Part shown: piece after piece, positions 34,395 through 46,082 of the stretch
Numbering within the stretch: position 1 is the stretch's first letter
Layout: every line of letters starts with the position of its first letter
Assembly: GCF_004193775.1 (NCBI RefSeq)
Contig: NC_041020.1
Span: 6,901,657 to 6,965,656 of the forward strand
Direction: 5' to 3'
DNA from: Glycine soja
Lineage: Eukaryota; Streptophyta; Magnoliopsida; Fabales; Fabaceae
Length of the DNA stretch: 64,000 nucleotides
The notes under the pieces: model-generated
Told to the model about the DNA's origin: nothing
What the model saw: only the letters and a program-made list of their open reading frames with translations
Database searches by the model: none
Made by a program: the position numbers and the translations under genes

Positions 34395-35343
34395 TGTAGA
34401 AGCAAGATGTTTTGATGTCTTGATGATGCTAAAGGATCAAGTGCTTCTAAGTTTTATTCAAGACAAGAATCCAAGAAAATCAAGATATATGATCAAGTTG
34501 ATCTGTAGAATCTTTAGGAAGAAGTTTCCAAATTGAAAACCAACAAAAGGTTTGACCAAAGATTTCTATCATTTCAAATTGAGATTTGCTCTCTGGTAAT
34601 CGATTACCAGCAGTTGAAAATGTTTTAATTCAAATTTTTAAAACCTATAATCGATTACATAAGTCTTGTAATTGATTACCAAAGGGGATTTTCAGAAAAT
34701 AATTTCCAAGAGACATATCTATTCAAATGTTTTATGAATGGCCATTCAAATGTTTTAAAGAGAGTTTTCATTGCCCAAACAGTTTTATCCTTTCGAAAGA
34801 TTAAGAGTTTTTCTGAACTGAAATGTCTTATCCTCTAAAAAAGATTCCTTGGTCAACCACTTGCATATTCAATAAGGAATTTTGATTGATCTTCATTGTA
34901 CATTCTATCTCTTTTAAGAGAGATTTCTTCTTCTCTTCTTCTTATTTCTGAAAAGGGATTAAGAGACCGTGGGTCTCTTGTTGTAAAGGATTCCTGAACA
35001 CAAGAGAAGGGTTGTCCCTGTGTGGTTCAGACTTTGTAAAAGGAGTTTTACAAAGAGAGTGGAAAATCTCAAGTGGGTTGCTTGAGGACTGGACGTAGGC
35101 ACGGGAAGTGGCCGAACCAGTATAAATCAAGTTTGCATTCCTCTCTTCCCTTAAATTTCTTTTATTTATTGCTATTTATCTTTTGCTTTAAAGAAGTTTA
35201 TTTTGAATTGTCTTTTGAGTAATTCATGTTTAAGGGTACATTGTTAATCCGAAAAGAGAGAGTGAAAGTTTAATTGGGGAATAATCTTCGTATCTTAATT
35301 CAACCCCCTTTTTCTTAAGGTAACTGAGGCCATTTGTCCAACA
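34395..35343 (+). mobile_element. Solo LTR E1 in element D
   Basis: 949 bp from TGTAGAAGCAAGATG to TTTGTCCAACA, flanked by exact TCCTA duplications (34390-34394 and 35344-35348). A TATA box (CCAGTATAAATC, 35119-35128) on the plus strand, also present in E2, gives the orientation. It carries TAATCGATTA palindromes (34597, 34648 and a degenerate one after). No coding sequence. It inserted after D. Confidence 0.9.
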
Positions 35344-35702
35344 TCCTATTCTTGATAACTCACTTCTCTCTAAAAGAGAGACTTTCCGGAATGATAAAAT
35401 GAGGTCACATGAACGTCTTGAAAACACAGTCAATCAAATGCTTTTTTTTTTTGATTTTGAAACTTATTTGTTTTGAACTTTACACGTTGTTTTACGGCGG
35501 CCCCACCAACGTGCAAGACGAGTAATCTCTGATTGAATGGTCTTGGAAGTCCAAACTCAGGAGCACAGGTCGCTTGAGCAAATGGACCAATGGCTTGCAC
35601 TCAATTCTGGTGAAAGTTGAAAATCCTGATGAGTCATTAGAGACATCTAACAACAGCTTTCAAAATTGCCCCATGTGTGGCATCTCTTGTTAATGTCAGG
35701 AT
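35344..35702. other. Element D, end of gag region, non-coding
   Basis: Between E1 and the last gag segment. No recognisable coding, apart from a possible continuation of the degraded gag frame on the minus strand. Confidence 0.35.
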
Positions 35703-37431
35703 TTACATGCGATTCTCCTCAAATTTCAGCCAGCCCGCATCAATTAGACCTTGCACCTTACGCTTCAGGCCCCTACAATGCTCAATGGAATGCCCCGGGG
35801 CTTCTGCATGACAAGCACACGTTGCGTTCGAGTCGTATTCTCGGAGAAATGGAGGTTGATGAACCTTGGTTAGGGTTATGGCTACCATTGAATTATCAAG
35901 TAGATATGGGAGCAAGTCAGCATAGGACACTGGAATTGGGGTGAATTCTATAGGCTTTCTCGCTGCAAAATTCATTTCTTGGTTGGTGTTTTTGGATTGT
36001 GCTAAAGGTGATGTTCGTCATTGGAAGTGTGGTAGACAAACTTTGTGGTTGATTTAGGGATGACCTTTATGGATAACTGGGCGGTGGGTAAGGAGAAGGT
36101 TTGTTATTGGCTGAGTAATGACATTGTTGGGTTGGTGGGAAACTTGGCTGTATAGGAATGGCAGTCACAGCATGGGCTTCTACTTCATCCTCACCTTCTT
36201 CATTTGCCCCAGTTTTCTCATTCGTCCAAGCAGGATGACTAAATTTTCCTTTTTTCAGACCCACATCGATCCTTTCACTGGCAAAGACCAAATCCGCAAA
36301 GCTTTGAAGGTGCGTAGCCCACCATTTTCCCTAGTAGAATACTGGTAATGTGTCTACTATCATTGTCATCGTTTTTTTCGTCATTGAGGTGCCACTTGAG
36401 CTGCCAGGTTCTCCACCTTTGGGCGTATTCTTTGAAAGATCCGTGCCCCCTTTTTTGCACATATTTTGTAGTTGCATCCTATCCGAAGCCATTATACCGA
36501 CACTGCCTAACGAAGGCAACCATTAGGTCCTCCCAGGAATAGACTCGGGAAGGTTCCAAGTTAGTGTATCAGGTAACAACTACCCCAGTAAGACTTTCTT
36601 GGAAGGAATGTATCAACAATTCCTCATCTTTTGCGTATGCCCCCATCTTCCGACAATACATCTTTAGATGGTTCTTGGGGCAAGTAATCCCCTTGTACTT
36701 GTCAAAGTCCAGCACCTTGAACTTGAGAGGGGTGATGATATTGGGTACTAGGAACAACTCTCCTAGGTTAGCAAAGGCATAATCTTCACCTCCTTCAATG
36801 GCCCTGAGCCTTTCCTCTAGATGATCCAACTTTCCCATTTCTGCCATAGCATGAGGGTTTTTACTTGTCGTGGAATGCAAGAGGTGTAGTTGTGGGTGAT
36901 ACTGAGGGCCCTCCAAAGGGTTTTGTAGGGGTATACCACCAACTGCTTGCCCTTCAGTGGCATATCCGAGCCAAGGCTCGAAGTCGGCTAGATTGTGATG
37001 GGGAATTTCATGTGTCTCACCCATGGGTTGAGAGACATGTGCATGAACAGTTTGGGGTTGTCGGCTCTCAATGGGTATAGGAGTGGAGTTATTGACATTC
37101 TTATTGGGACTGTACGCCACATTGGGTGGCGTATAGTTGAGAGGCAAGCCACATGGCGGGAAGGCGTGCTCATTTTGAATTTGCACATCATAGGGGCCGC
37201 CCATACTTCCCAAATCTTTGCCTACCATAGCTGAGGTTGGATGATTCATTTGGTTGAGGCCAGATTGGGGCATCGGATTCACCTTAGCAACAGTGCTGGT
37301 AGCGGCAACTGCAACTGCACTGGCTTCCATTATCTTCTTCATGATCATCATGGCCTTCATTATCATGGCCATTTGCTCTTTCATGGCCTCCATGTCGGCC
37401 TCCATCTACTTTTGTACCTCCTCCGCTTTAC
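35703..37431 (-). pseudogene. Element D gag-like gene, broken
   Basis: The minus strand gives an N-terminal Met/Lys-rich coil, a Pro/Gln/His-rich linker, then the capsid-like core VLDFDKYKGITCPKNHLKM, EELLIHSFQESL, SRVYSWEDLMVAFVRQ and FKEYAQRWR, as in gag proteins of Ogre/Tat-like plant elements. It continues with VGYAPSK, GLKKGKF, and a tail with CACHAEAPGHSIEHC and LIDAGWLKF. Stops: before MEAD (37406), at VVT* (about 36569), and further shifts near 36280-36460. Gag forms the particle that packages element RNA. No protease or pol follows. It is followed downstream by E1 and the Transposase_32-like gene. Confidence 0.85.
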
Positions 37432-39137
37432 CCATTACTCTAGTTCCAGCACGGGTTTGGTAAGGGCACCGTAAAGCGTGTTCTTTTCTTTTTAATAACA
37501 ATGATTAAGTTTTTCTTTCTTCTTTTTTTTTCAAGGAAAGAATGTAATGAGCAATGCAACCAATGAACAACATGGATGTATGCGAATGATGCACAGTTGA
37601 AGTATTGCGAATTTTTACGCAGGATATGGGGTTGAATCAATTTAGATTTTTAACATGGTCCATGACATCTTCGTCAAGGTGAAACTGGAAGTAACAAGGA
37701 CATTAACAGTCCTAAATGTGTTTGGCAGTAGATGAAGCAACGATGTAACCCGATCCATCTTTTGCCCCAATTTTTTGCAAGATGGTTACTTCCATGCTTC
37801 AACTTGACTCGATGAACCTTTTCGTAAAAGCACGAGCTTGGTTCAACCCCATAACCCAGGGAATGGCAATTTTGATCGCCAATACTTCAACAACATTTTA
37901 TAGGGATGAAAGACTCGAGAATACGCATGCTATGCATGGAAAATGTAATTATGAGATTGAGATGCTTGAAAAGACATCCTTTCTTAATTAACCACGCATT
38001 AGGTACCATGCTCAATCATTTTGTTTTGTTGTTTGTGTTTTTTTTTAATTTTAGAAATGGGTTTATGATTCCAACATGGTTGGCTCATGGTACCTAACAC
38101 ATGCAACTAAGAATGCATCATGAATTTTCATGCTTCCCCCTTTTTTTGTTTTTGTTTTGTAGAGGAAAGTACAAGGATCATGTATGAGCAAACATGTAGA
38201 ACAAAAAGTATGTTGAACGCATATGCACGATGATGCAATGACTCATGCAAAATGGGAATGTGATAACGGACAAATGCAGGAACGATATGTTCATTATGAT
38301 GCTGAAGAGATGTTTATGCGGTGCATGATATGAATGCATTTACGGACACGAGAGTCCAGAAAATTATCTCTCCTTACTTGCGCATTTGGGGGCGCAGTGC
38401 CCCATGTGTGCAGTTAAGAAGACGATATGGATCTTCCGGCTTCCCATGACAAAAGACGAGACCCACATACAACGCATGTGTGACGGTATGATGCAGATGC
38501 GCATGCATGAAACGGAAAGAAAACAACACAAAGGGGTAATTCACACATACGAGACTGCAGAGATCCAATTTTAATGCTACGTTTTGGGCATGATGGCGCC
38601 TCAACGTAGTATTAAAAAGGTTACGTATTACTCTAAAGAAACCAAACACCACTAGCAAAAACTATAAACTAGTGCTATTTATCAAAAGATGCATGAGAAC
38701 AAATGGCATGGAGCGTGTTTGCTCTTTGCCCCTATTTGGAAACCTATGGGATAATATCTAGGGGTCTCTAATAACTACTTCCCAACAATTTATAACTCAC
38801 ACGACTGTTTTCTAGAGGTATCATCACTCAAGATAATAATATTGTGGCGGTATGGAATACCAGCGACAACATATTATAAAGAGAGAAAGCTCTAGACGAG
38901 GTTTCACTATTATCAAGCAAGTCGGAGACCTAGCATGATGATAGATTCACCTCCACTCCTTAAATTCCCATGAACCCAGGTGTAGGGCCCCTTTTTACTC
39001 AAACCCGTGGGTGCTTAGAATGCAGTGTAAAGAATGCGAAATAGACAACAATTATTTACATTTTACACAGTTCAATAAAAGCACACCCAAAGTTTCACAA
39101 TTCTACAACTCCTAAAATAGGCCTAACTCACAAAAAG
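37432..39137. other. Element D leader (5' UTR), 1.7 kb
   Basis: Between the primer-binding site and gag. AT-rich and non-coding. It probably includes RNA packaging signals, but no motif can be named. The short frame at 38374-38658 looks like chance. Confidence 0.5.
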
Positions 39138-39155
39138 TCCCCAGTGGAGTCGCCA
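39138..39155 (-). other. Primer-binding site of element D
   Basis: TGGCGACTCCACTGGGGA on the minus strand, two bases after the 5' LTR. The candidate primer is tRNA-Arg, as in Ogre-type elements (recalled, not checked). Confidence 0.7.
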
Positions 39156-39157
39156 AC

Positions 39158-40766
39158 TGTCGCAACGTGCCCTTCGCGGGCAAGCGAGGGCGAGGCTCAC
39201 GGGTGCGCTTTCCAAAGGAGGAAAGATGCGCGGAGTCGCCACCAACGTTTATTTGTGGAAAACGTCGGAAAAACCGAAGGAAACCGGTCAAAAATAAAAG
39301 TTCTAAGTTCGGGAGTTGTATTTACGCTTGAGGAAGGTAGCACCTCTTGCGTTTGTCTTGAAAGACAACAGCCTATTTTTAGAATTATGGAATTGTGTTA
39401 TCTTAACTTTTATTTCTTTTTATTTTTTGAGGTCGACAAAAGCGGGGCTTTTGCTCCTACGTACCCTCCTTTGGAGAGGAAATCAGACCTACGTAGTTCT
39501 TTCTTATGCGTGAATCAAGTGATTCTTTTTACTTGAAGGGTGATCATTTTAAGGCGTTGGACCTTAAAAAATGATCCTTTTTACTTAGTAAGAAACTGAA
39601 ATGATAAACTTTCAAAAAACCCTATTTTTGTGGACGAGCTTGACTAGGTGAATTGATTTTAGCCTTAGTTTCACTTTAGTTATTAGTCAATTCAATTAAG
39701 AATGAGAAATCCCAAAGAGAAAACGTCCGATTGATCTTTCGCTTTTATTTTACTAAAAGGTATTTTTGATTATTATATTATTATTTTACCTCTTTTTTGA
39801 TTTCCAACGTGGTTACGGCACGACCGAACGGTCGGAATTCATTTTAACCAAAATTAACAGATGATACAATTAAAACGATCGGTGGAAATGTATTTTATTT
39901 TTAGATTAAGCGAGAAATGACTTAAATAAATGGCTTAAGCACGTCAAAAGGGGGTATAAAAAGCAAATGAAAATGAGACAAAAAATACATGAAACGAAAT
40001 GTGGACCACCACGGGTACATAGAATGAATTGAAAAGCTTGGTTTGAGGTACTTACCCGTTGAAGACTGAAGAAAACGAAGAACGAACGATGAATCTTGAA
40101 GAATGGTCGAGAATCTTCACGTAATTACTCACGGAAAAGTTACGGAAACGTTACGGAAGCGCCTCGGCTTGGATTTTCTTCACGGAACTAATTTTCCTCA
40201 GCTATTTCGAGAGAGAGAGAAGTGCCTAAGGGGCTGAACCCTTTTCTACTTCACTTCATTCCCTATTTATAGAAAAATAGGGGAGAAGCTTGCCGCCCAG
40301 CTCGCCCACGCGAGCAAGGTTGCTTCCTCCAGAAGCAACAACCTTCTGGAGGAATCTTCTGGAGGGCCCAAGTGGGCCTGGTTGCTATTTGCACCCCCCT
40401 TTTACTAAATGCATCCCCTTCTATTTTTTTGTAATTCTTTTTCCGTAACGTTACGAAATTTTACGAATTTCATAACGATACTTATTTCCCCTTCCGCAAG
40501 GTTACGAATCCTTACGGATTATGTATTTACTCTTTTTTAGCTTTCGAAGAAGTTACGGAAACCCACGGATTGTGCAAAAACACCTCTTTTCGACTTCCGC
40601 CACATTACGGAATTTCACGGATCGCGCAAGCCTGCTTCCTTTTGATTTCCGAGACGTCTCGGGACTTCATTTATTGTGCAACAAAGGACGCCAAGTATCT
40701 CAAAGCAGCTAACCAAAGGTTGCATGTCATCAAGTAATAATCCCCAGAAGAAATTAGGGTATGACA
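39158..40766 (-). repeat. Element D 5' LTR, 1609 bp
   Basis: Near-identical to 24930-26521; the main difference is an extra segment around 40373-40400 (AAGTGGGCCTGGTTGC). Its minus-strand TATA box is at 40263-40272, the presumed promoter of the element. Confidence 0.92.
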
Positions 40767-40771
40767 GGAGC

Positions 40772-41730
40772 CATGCCAATGGTAGAGTGAAAACTATTGT
40801 TGTAAGTGAACTCTATCAATGGAAGAAATCTCTCCTAGCTTCCCTTCCGCTCTAAGACATGTGCCCTTAAAAGGTCCTCCAATGACTGAATGGTCCATTC
40901 AATTTGGCCATCAGTCTGAGGATGGTAGGCTGAACTTAGTCTAAGCTTGGTTCCCAACGCTTTGCTCAGGCTCTCCCAAAATCTAGAGGTAAACCTAGGA
41001 TCTCTATCAAACACTATGCTAAATGGCACACCATGTAATCTAACAATCTCACTAATATACAGGGAGGTAAACTTTTCCAAGGAAAATATGATATTAATGG
41101 GAATAAAATGAGCAATCTTGGTCAACCTGTCAACAATAACCTAGATAAAATCAAAACCTTTGGGGGTTCTAGGTAGTCCTATGACAAAATCCATAGAAAT
41201 ACTGTCCCACTTCCACTGGGTATCTCCAAGGGTTGTAACTTCTCGAAAGGTCTCTGGTGTTCTATCTTAGCCTTCTGACAGACTAAACATGTGTACAAAA
41301 ACTCACTAACTTCTCTTTTCATGTTGGGCCACCAAAACATCATCTTTAAATCCTGATACATCTTAATAGCACCAGGATGTATGCTCAAGTTACTCCTATG
41401 TCCTTCCTCTAGGATCATCTTCCTAAGTTCAGACACATTGGGAACACAAATACTATCTTGAAGTCTCAATACTCCATCTGATCCAACCTTGAAACTAATA
41501 TCTCTTCCTGATTCTATAGCTTCTAACTGGGTCCTTAGAAAAAGATCAGTCTTCTGGCCCTCCTTGATATCTCCTAGTAACTCACTAGTGATCCTCAAAG
41601 CTCCTAATCTTACACTATTAGGAGTAACCTCACATGCAAGGCTAAGGTCTCTAAACTGTTCTAGGAGATCAATCTCTCTAACCATCAAGGCCGATATATG
41701 TAGGGATTTCCTACTCAAGCCGTCAACCAC
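40772..41730 (-). pseudogene. Element C integrase, N-terminal and catalytic part
   Basis: On the minus strand: the His-Cys zinc-binding N-terminus (HPGAIKMYQDLKMMFWWP, then CLVCQKAK), then the DDE core. The first Asp falls in MDFV, which is read only after a frameshift (near 41190); the second Asp is in IVFDRDPRF; the Glu is in DGQIEWTIQSLED. A stop near 41142 adds to the damage. It ends at the GGAGC site where D inserted; the C-terminal part resumes at 24929. Integrase joins the DNA copy to the host chromosome. Confidence 0.85.
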
Positions 41731-42973
41731 TACATTGGCTTTGCCGGGATGGTAGCTAAGCTCAAAATCATAATCTTTAAGAAACTATAACCATCTCCTT
41801 TGACGCATGTTCAACTCTTTCTGACTAAACAAGTACTTAAGGCTCTTATGATCACTAAACACCTCAAACTTGGAGCCAAACAAGTAATGCCTCCACATCT
41901 TAAGGGCAAAAACTACAGCAGCTAACTCCAGTCATGAGTGGGATAATTCCTCTCATGAGTCTTGAGTTGTCTAGAAGCATAGGCCATTACTTGGCCATTT
42001 TGCATCAACACTCCTCCTAAACCCATCTTTGATGCATCACAATACACCTTAAAGGGTTCCCTCGGGTTCGGCAAAACTAGCACTAGAGTGGTCATCAATC
42101 TTTCCTTAAGGGTCTGAAAACTATGCTCACACTGGGTGTCCCACACAAAAGCTTGACCCTTACGAGTCAGTTTAGTCAAAGGCAAAGCTAACTTGGAGAA
42201 ACCTTCTATGAATCTCCAGTAGTATCCTGCCAAACCCATGAAACTCATAATCTCAAAAACAAATTTAGGACTCTCCCACTCAAGAACGACTTCTATCTTA
42301 GATGGATCTACAACTATGCCCCCTTGAGATATCACATGCCCTAGGAAACTAACTTTCTCTAACCAAAACTCACACTTGGACAACTTAGCATAGAGTTGTC
42401 GGTCCCTAAGGGTATGTAGCACAATCCTCAAATGTTCTTCATGTTCCTCTCTAGTCTTGGAGTATACCAAAATATCATCTATGAATACCACCACAAAACT
42501 ATCAAGGTAAGGGTGAAAGACTCTATTCATGTAGTCCATAAACGCACCTGGAGCATTAGTCACACCAAAGGGCATGACTAGATACTCATAGTGACCATAA
42601 CGGGTCCTAAAAGCAATCTTAGGTATGTCCTCAGACTTCACTTGAATCTGATGGTAACCTGACCTAAGGTCTATCTTACTGAACACACAAGCTCCTACCA
42701 GTTGGTCCATAAGGTCATCTATTCTAGGAAAAGGGTACTTATTCTTAACCATCACCTTATTCAACTGGCGGTAGTCTACACACAACCTCATGGTTCCATC
42801 TTTCTTCTTCACTACCAACACTAGTGCTCCCTATGGAGACACACTGGGTCTCACAAACTGCTTCTCCAACAACTCCTCTAACAGTTTCTTAAGCTCGGCT
42901 AACTCTATAGGAGACATCCTATAAGGGGCTATGGATACGGGTCCAGCACCAGGTACTAGGTCTATGGAAAACT
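41731..42973 (-). pseudogene. Element C reverse transcriptase and RNase H
   Basis: A 300-codon open stretch (42821-41922) holds the RT domains: [23 protein letters not shown], the catalytic [12 protein letters not shown] (F-I-D-D variant of YxDD), LGHVIS, and the RNase H start [13 protein letters not shown]. RNase H continues after a stop (SHDWS*) through [13 protein letters not shown] and ANVVVDGLSRK. A TAG (about 42830) lies just upstream in place of Trp in SVSPWGA. The catalytic residues look complete, so inactivity comes from the stops. It copies element RNA into DNA. Confidence 0.9.
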
Positions 42974-43653
42974 CTATCTCTCTCTCTTGGGTGGTAGACC
43001 AGATATATCCTCAGGAAACACTTCAGGAAACTCTTTAACTACAGGGAGGTCATCCATGGAGACCTTTGTCTCTGTCGCTAGGTTAGACAAGATCATGTAC
43101 ACTTGACCATCTTCTTTTAAAGATGTCACAACTTGGTTGGCAGAGATAAACATCATATCTTTACTCACTCCAGAATCATCAAACACCACAATTTTATCAA
43201 AACAGTTTAACAAGACATGGTTGGAAGATAACCAGTCCATACCAAGAATAACATCAATCTGGCTCAAAGGCAAACAAATCAGATCAATCAAGAAGGTCTT
43301 ACTAGGAATTTTCACAAGACAGTCCAAACACACATAAGAAGTTAACGCAGAACCATTAGTTGGGGTTTCTACAATCAGATTTATATTCAAAGAAGACATG
43401 GGTAGCCTAAATTTCCTTACACACAAATGGGATATAAAAGAGTGGGTTGCACAGAATCGAATAGTACAAGTAAAGGAATCCCATTTATGAAACACTTACC
43501 TTGGATTAGATCCTTGGATTTCAAAGCTTCAGTACCATAGGGTAAAGACTCTTCCCGTGGCCCTCGGATGTCCAGTTTAACCATTTGGGCCTCCACCATT
43601 TTGCTCTCTCTTGAGTCGTGAACAATCTCTTTGAGTGTGTCCCTTTTGTCCAC
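42974..43653 (-). pseudogene. Element C retropepsin-like protease, frameshifted at its active site
   Basis: The minus strand reads GKCFINGIPLLVLFDS and, in another frame, CATHSFISHLCVRKF; a single missing base falls inside the DSGATHS active-site motif. Downstream ILGMDWLSSNHVLLNC and [17 protein letters not shown] are typical of the protease-to-RT linker of chromoviruses. The enzyme would mature Gag-Pol. Confidence 0.85.
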
Positions 43654-44538
43654 AATTAAAACAGATTATATCTTTATCTGGACAATTTGAGGAGATGTGC
43701 CCTGGCCTTCTACATCTGTAGCAAGTGATCTGAGTGGGGAAAGTATTGGGTTTGCTACCACTACCACCCGCAAATCCCATGGCAACAATCTTTTGATTGT
43801 TGGGGCAGTTACCATATTGCTTAGGAGGGTTCAAGTACGGCTTTCCCCGATGTTGAGGTCCATTCTTTTTGTTCTTCATTGGACCTATACTCTTATAATA
43901 GCTCGCCCTGTCTTAAGAGTCTTCATCCTAAATCTGACACATGTTAACCATGAATGGAAACTGACGAACACCTTGGTAATTCAAAGCTTGTTTCACTTCA
44001 AGTCGTAAGCCATTCAGAAACTTTAAACACTTGGAACTTTCACCATCTCTCCTTTGATAATGGGGAAAGTATCTCACCAGCTCCTCAAACTTGGCTGCAT
44101 ATTCAGCCACGATCATGTTCCCTGCTTGAGCTCCAAGTACTCCATCTCTTTCTTGTTCCTAACATCCCCAGGAAAGTATTTCTCCAAAAATACCCTCTTG
44201 AAGACATCCCAGGTCACATCTTGACCTTCAGCCTCTAGGCATTGGCGAGTATTCTCCCACCAATACTAAGCTTCTTCCACCAAAGTGTATGTACCAAAAG
44301 CAACTTTTTTCCCTTCCGGACATGCCATCACTCGGAAAATCTTCTCAATTTCCCTTATCCAGTTCTGAGCACCATCAGGGTTGTATCCCCCATTGAATGA
44401 AAGATGGTTGTTTCTTTGGAAGCGGTCCAACCCCTAGTACTCAACAGCTCCACCAGCTTCTCCCCTATTTGGATTCCCTATAGCCTGAGCTAAGGCTTGA
44501 AGGGCATCAGCTATCGCACAGTCATTTCGTCCAGCCAT
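43577..44538 (-). pseudogene. Element C gag with two CCHC zinc knuckles
   Basis: Starts MAGRNDCAIADALQALAQ at 44538; the capsid region has NWIREIEKIFRVM, VTWDVFKRVFLEKYFP, and after a one-base shift VAEYAAKFEELVRYFP. Two knuckles: CYRCRRPGHISSNC and CFNCGQKGHTQRDC. Stops after AVEY and VEEA, and frameshifts near 44120 and 43600. Gag coats the RNA in the cytoplasmic particle. Confidence 0.88.
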
Positions 44539-44743
44539 CACTCCCTATACACACTAGGGAGTTAGACTTGGAAGGAATACACACAAACAAAGAACCACAC
44601 AAAATCACAACCATCACAAGTTCCTACTTGATTACTTTTGAGAATTGATGCCTCAATACATTAACACCCACTTTCCATCATTTGTATTTTCTAATTGCTT
44701 GCCATATCATCCCATTGCCCTTCACAAATTATACAGATGGCCA
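44539..44743. other. Remaining element C leader, no primer site
   Basis: Short non-coding stretch. The expected tRNA primer-binding site is missing along with most of the LTR's 3' part, so a deletion ended at about 44744. Confidence 0.6.
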
Positions 44744-45788
44744 GTCAAAACATAAAGGGCTGAGGGGTGTTTCGGATTCTACAAATGGAAACATCATTTT
44801 AAAATTCCGATCACGCCAATGTGACTAGGGTTCAGTGAATGCCGCAAAAATAACCTCAATGTTATAAAAAGATAACTTTTACAATGTGTCATTCTCTAGG
44901 GTTTTTCAAAGGAAGTGTAAAAACACCCTAGTACAGTACCCAAAACATAAGCGACACTAAGAGGAACTCAAACTAACTAGGAGAAGGTTTAGAAGTCAAG
45001 ATTACCTCAGATAAACTATGAAATGGAGGATTGGAGGATTTTCTCCACCGAATCTTTGAGGAGGATTCTGAGGATTCCGCTCCGATTAAAGTGTTCCTCT
45101 TGGTGTGGGGGTCCAATAGCAAGCAACGACAGCTTACGGCGGCCACCAGTGGTCTTGGGTGGTGGAAAATAAGGTTTTAGGGTTTGGGAGACATGTTTGG
45201 GAGAAGAGGAGAGTGAAAATCGTGTTTTTCACGCTGAGGATGTATTTATAACCTGCAACTTTCGCTTAGCGGGCTTGTCGTGCTAAGCAGAAGTCACTTC
45301 TTGCGCTTAGTGCAGCCCCCCTGCACTAGGACTTGCTTAGCGCACCTTTGGGCCGCTCAACGCAATTCCCCTCGATTAGAATTGGCCTTAGGGCAACTTT
45401 GGGCCGCTCAGCGCAATTCCCCTCGGTTGGAATTGCGCTTAGCGCGCCATTCTCGCTTAGCGGGAGACCAAAAGTTATTATTTTCAAAATCCCAAGGGTC
45501 AGACTATAGAAACATATCTTAGGGAGATCCAGACAAATTTGAAGACGATCTAACGGTTAACGAATCCAGTATCACGATTTCACTGAACTAGGTTTTGGTA
45601 AAATCTAAAATCTCATAATTTCAACTTCACTTAACAAAACTCCACATAATTCAACATCCACATCAATAAATTCACACATGACTCATTCAAGGCATACTTC
45701 AACTCATTCAAGTCCATCATATAGTCAAATAACACAATAAATACAATTAAACATTGATTTATAACTTATAATATCTCAGGGTGTTACA
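44744..45788 (-). repeat. Element C 5' LTR, truncated to ~1045 bp
   Basis: Matches 23268-24272 of the other LTR, including the TATA region (45243), but about 2.2 kb of R/U5 sequence is absent. A ~50-bp internal duplication (GGCAACTTTGGGCCGCTCAG region near 45380-45430) explains its being about 40 bp longer than the matching part of the left LTR. Confidence 0.85.
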
Positions 45789-45793
45789 CTAAG

Positions 45794-46062
45794 TGAGCTG
45801 TATGCCTCGCTTAGTGGATGTCACTCACTAAGCAGATCTGCCTCGCTTAGCGAGACATCAACTACTTGAATCTTCTTTTCTTTTAGCTTGAAATTGAAGT
45901 GTTTTCAACATTAATTCACAAAAATGGAAGCATCTATTGTATAAAATTAAACTAAACATGAAAATATGTACAATTCCTACAAAACGAACTATAAATTGGA
46001 GGTAAAGCGCTAATTTCGTGCAAATATTTAATACAAAACTTAGTCGTGAATAACGACTAACA
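45794..46062 (-). repeat. Element B left (3') LTR, second piece
   Basis: Resumes after C's duplicated CTAAG with TGAGCTGTATGCCTCGCTTAG and ends GACTAACA, matching the right LTR end at 59619-59626. Confidence 0.85.
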
Positions 46063-46082
46063 AACTCCCCCAAATTTACAGT
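46063..46082 (-). other. Polypurine tract of element B
   Basis: The minus strand reads TTTGGGGGAGTT directly before the 3' LTR. It is the priming site for plus-strand DNA synthesis. Confidence 0.75.

Larger units (their letters stand above)
24930..40766 (-). mobile_element. Non-autonomous Ogre/Tat-like LTR retrotransposon D (gag + Transposase_32, no pol)
   Basis: LTRs at 24930-26521 (3') and 39158-40766 (5') differ at few sites and by one indel of about 30 bp, with a perfect GGAGC duplication (24925-24929, 40767-40771). The primer site (39138-39155; TGGCGACTCCACTGGGGA on the minus strand) fits a tRNA-Arg-type primer as used by Ogre elements, from memory. A purine-rich tract (AGAGGGGCAA) precedes the 3' LTR. 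Coding content on the minus strand is a gag-like gene (37431-35703) and a Transposase_32-like gene (33235-32152); no RT, RNase H or integrase motif is found in 12.6 kb. Much of the interior is tandem repeat. It resembles soybean gag-only retrotransposon families that depend on an autonomous partner. Inserted in C's integrase, it is the youngest large element. Confidence 0.85.
21073..45788 (-). mobile_element. Chromovirus-type Ty3/gypsy retrotransposon C
   Basis: Ends TGTAACGACC... and ...GGGTGTTACA, flanked by CTAAG at 21068-21072 and 45789-45793. On the minus strand: gag with CCHC knuckles, protease, RT, RNase H, integrase and a chromodomain-like C-terminus, the order of Tekay/Del-type chromoviruses. 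The left (3') LTR is 3200 bp (21073-24272); only about 1045 bp of the right (5') LTR remain (44744-45788), and the primer-binding site is gone with the missing part. Element D is inserted in the integrase. Several stops and frameshifts in gag, protease and RT make it defective. It sits in the LTR of B. Confidence 0.9.
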
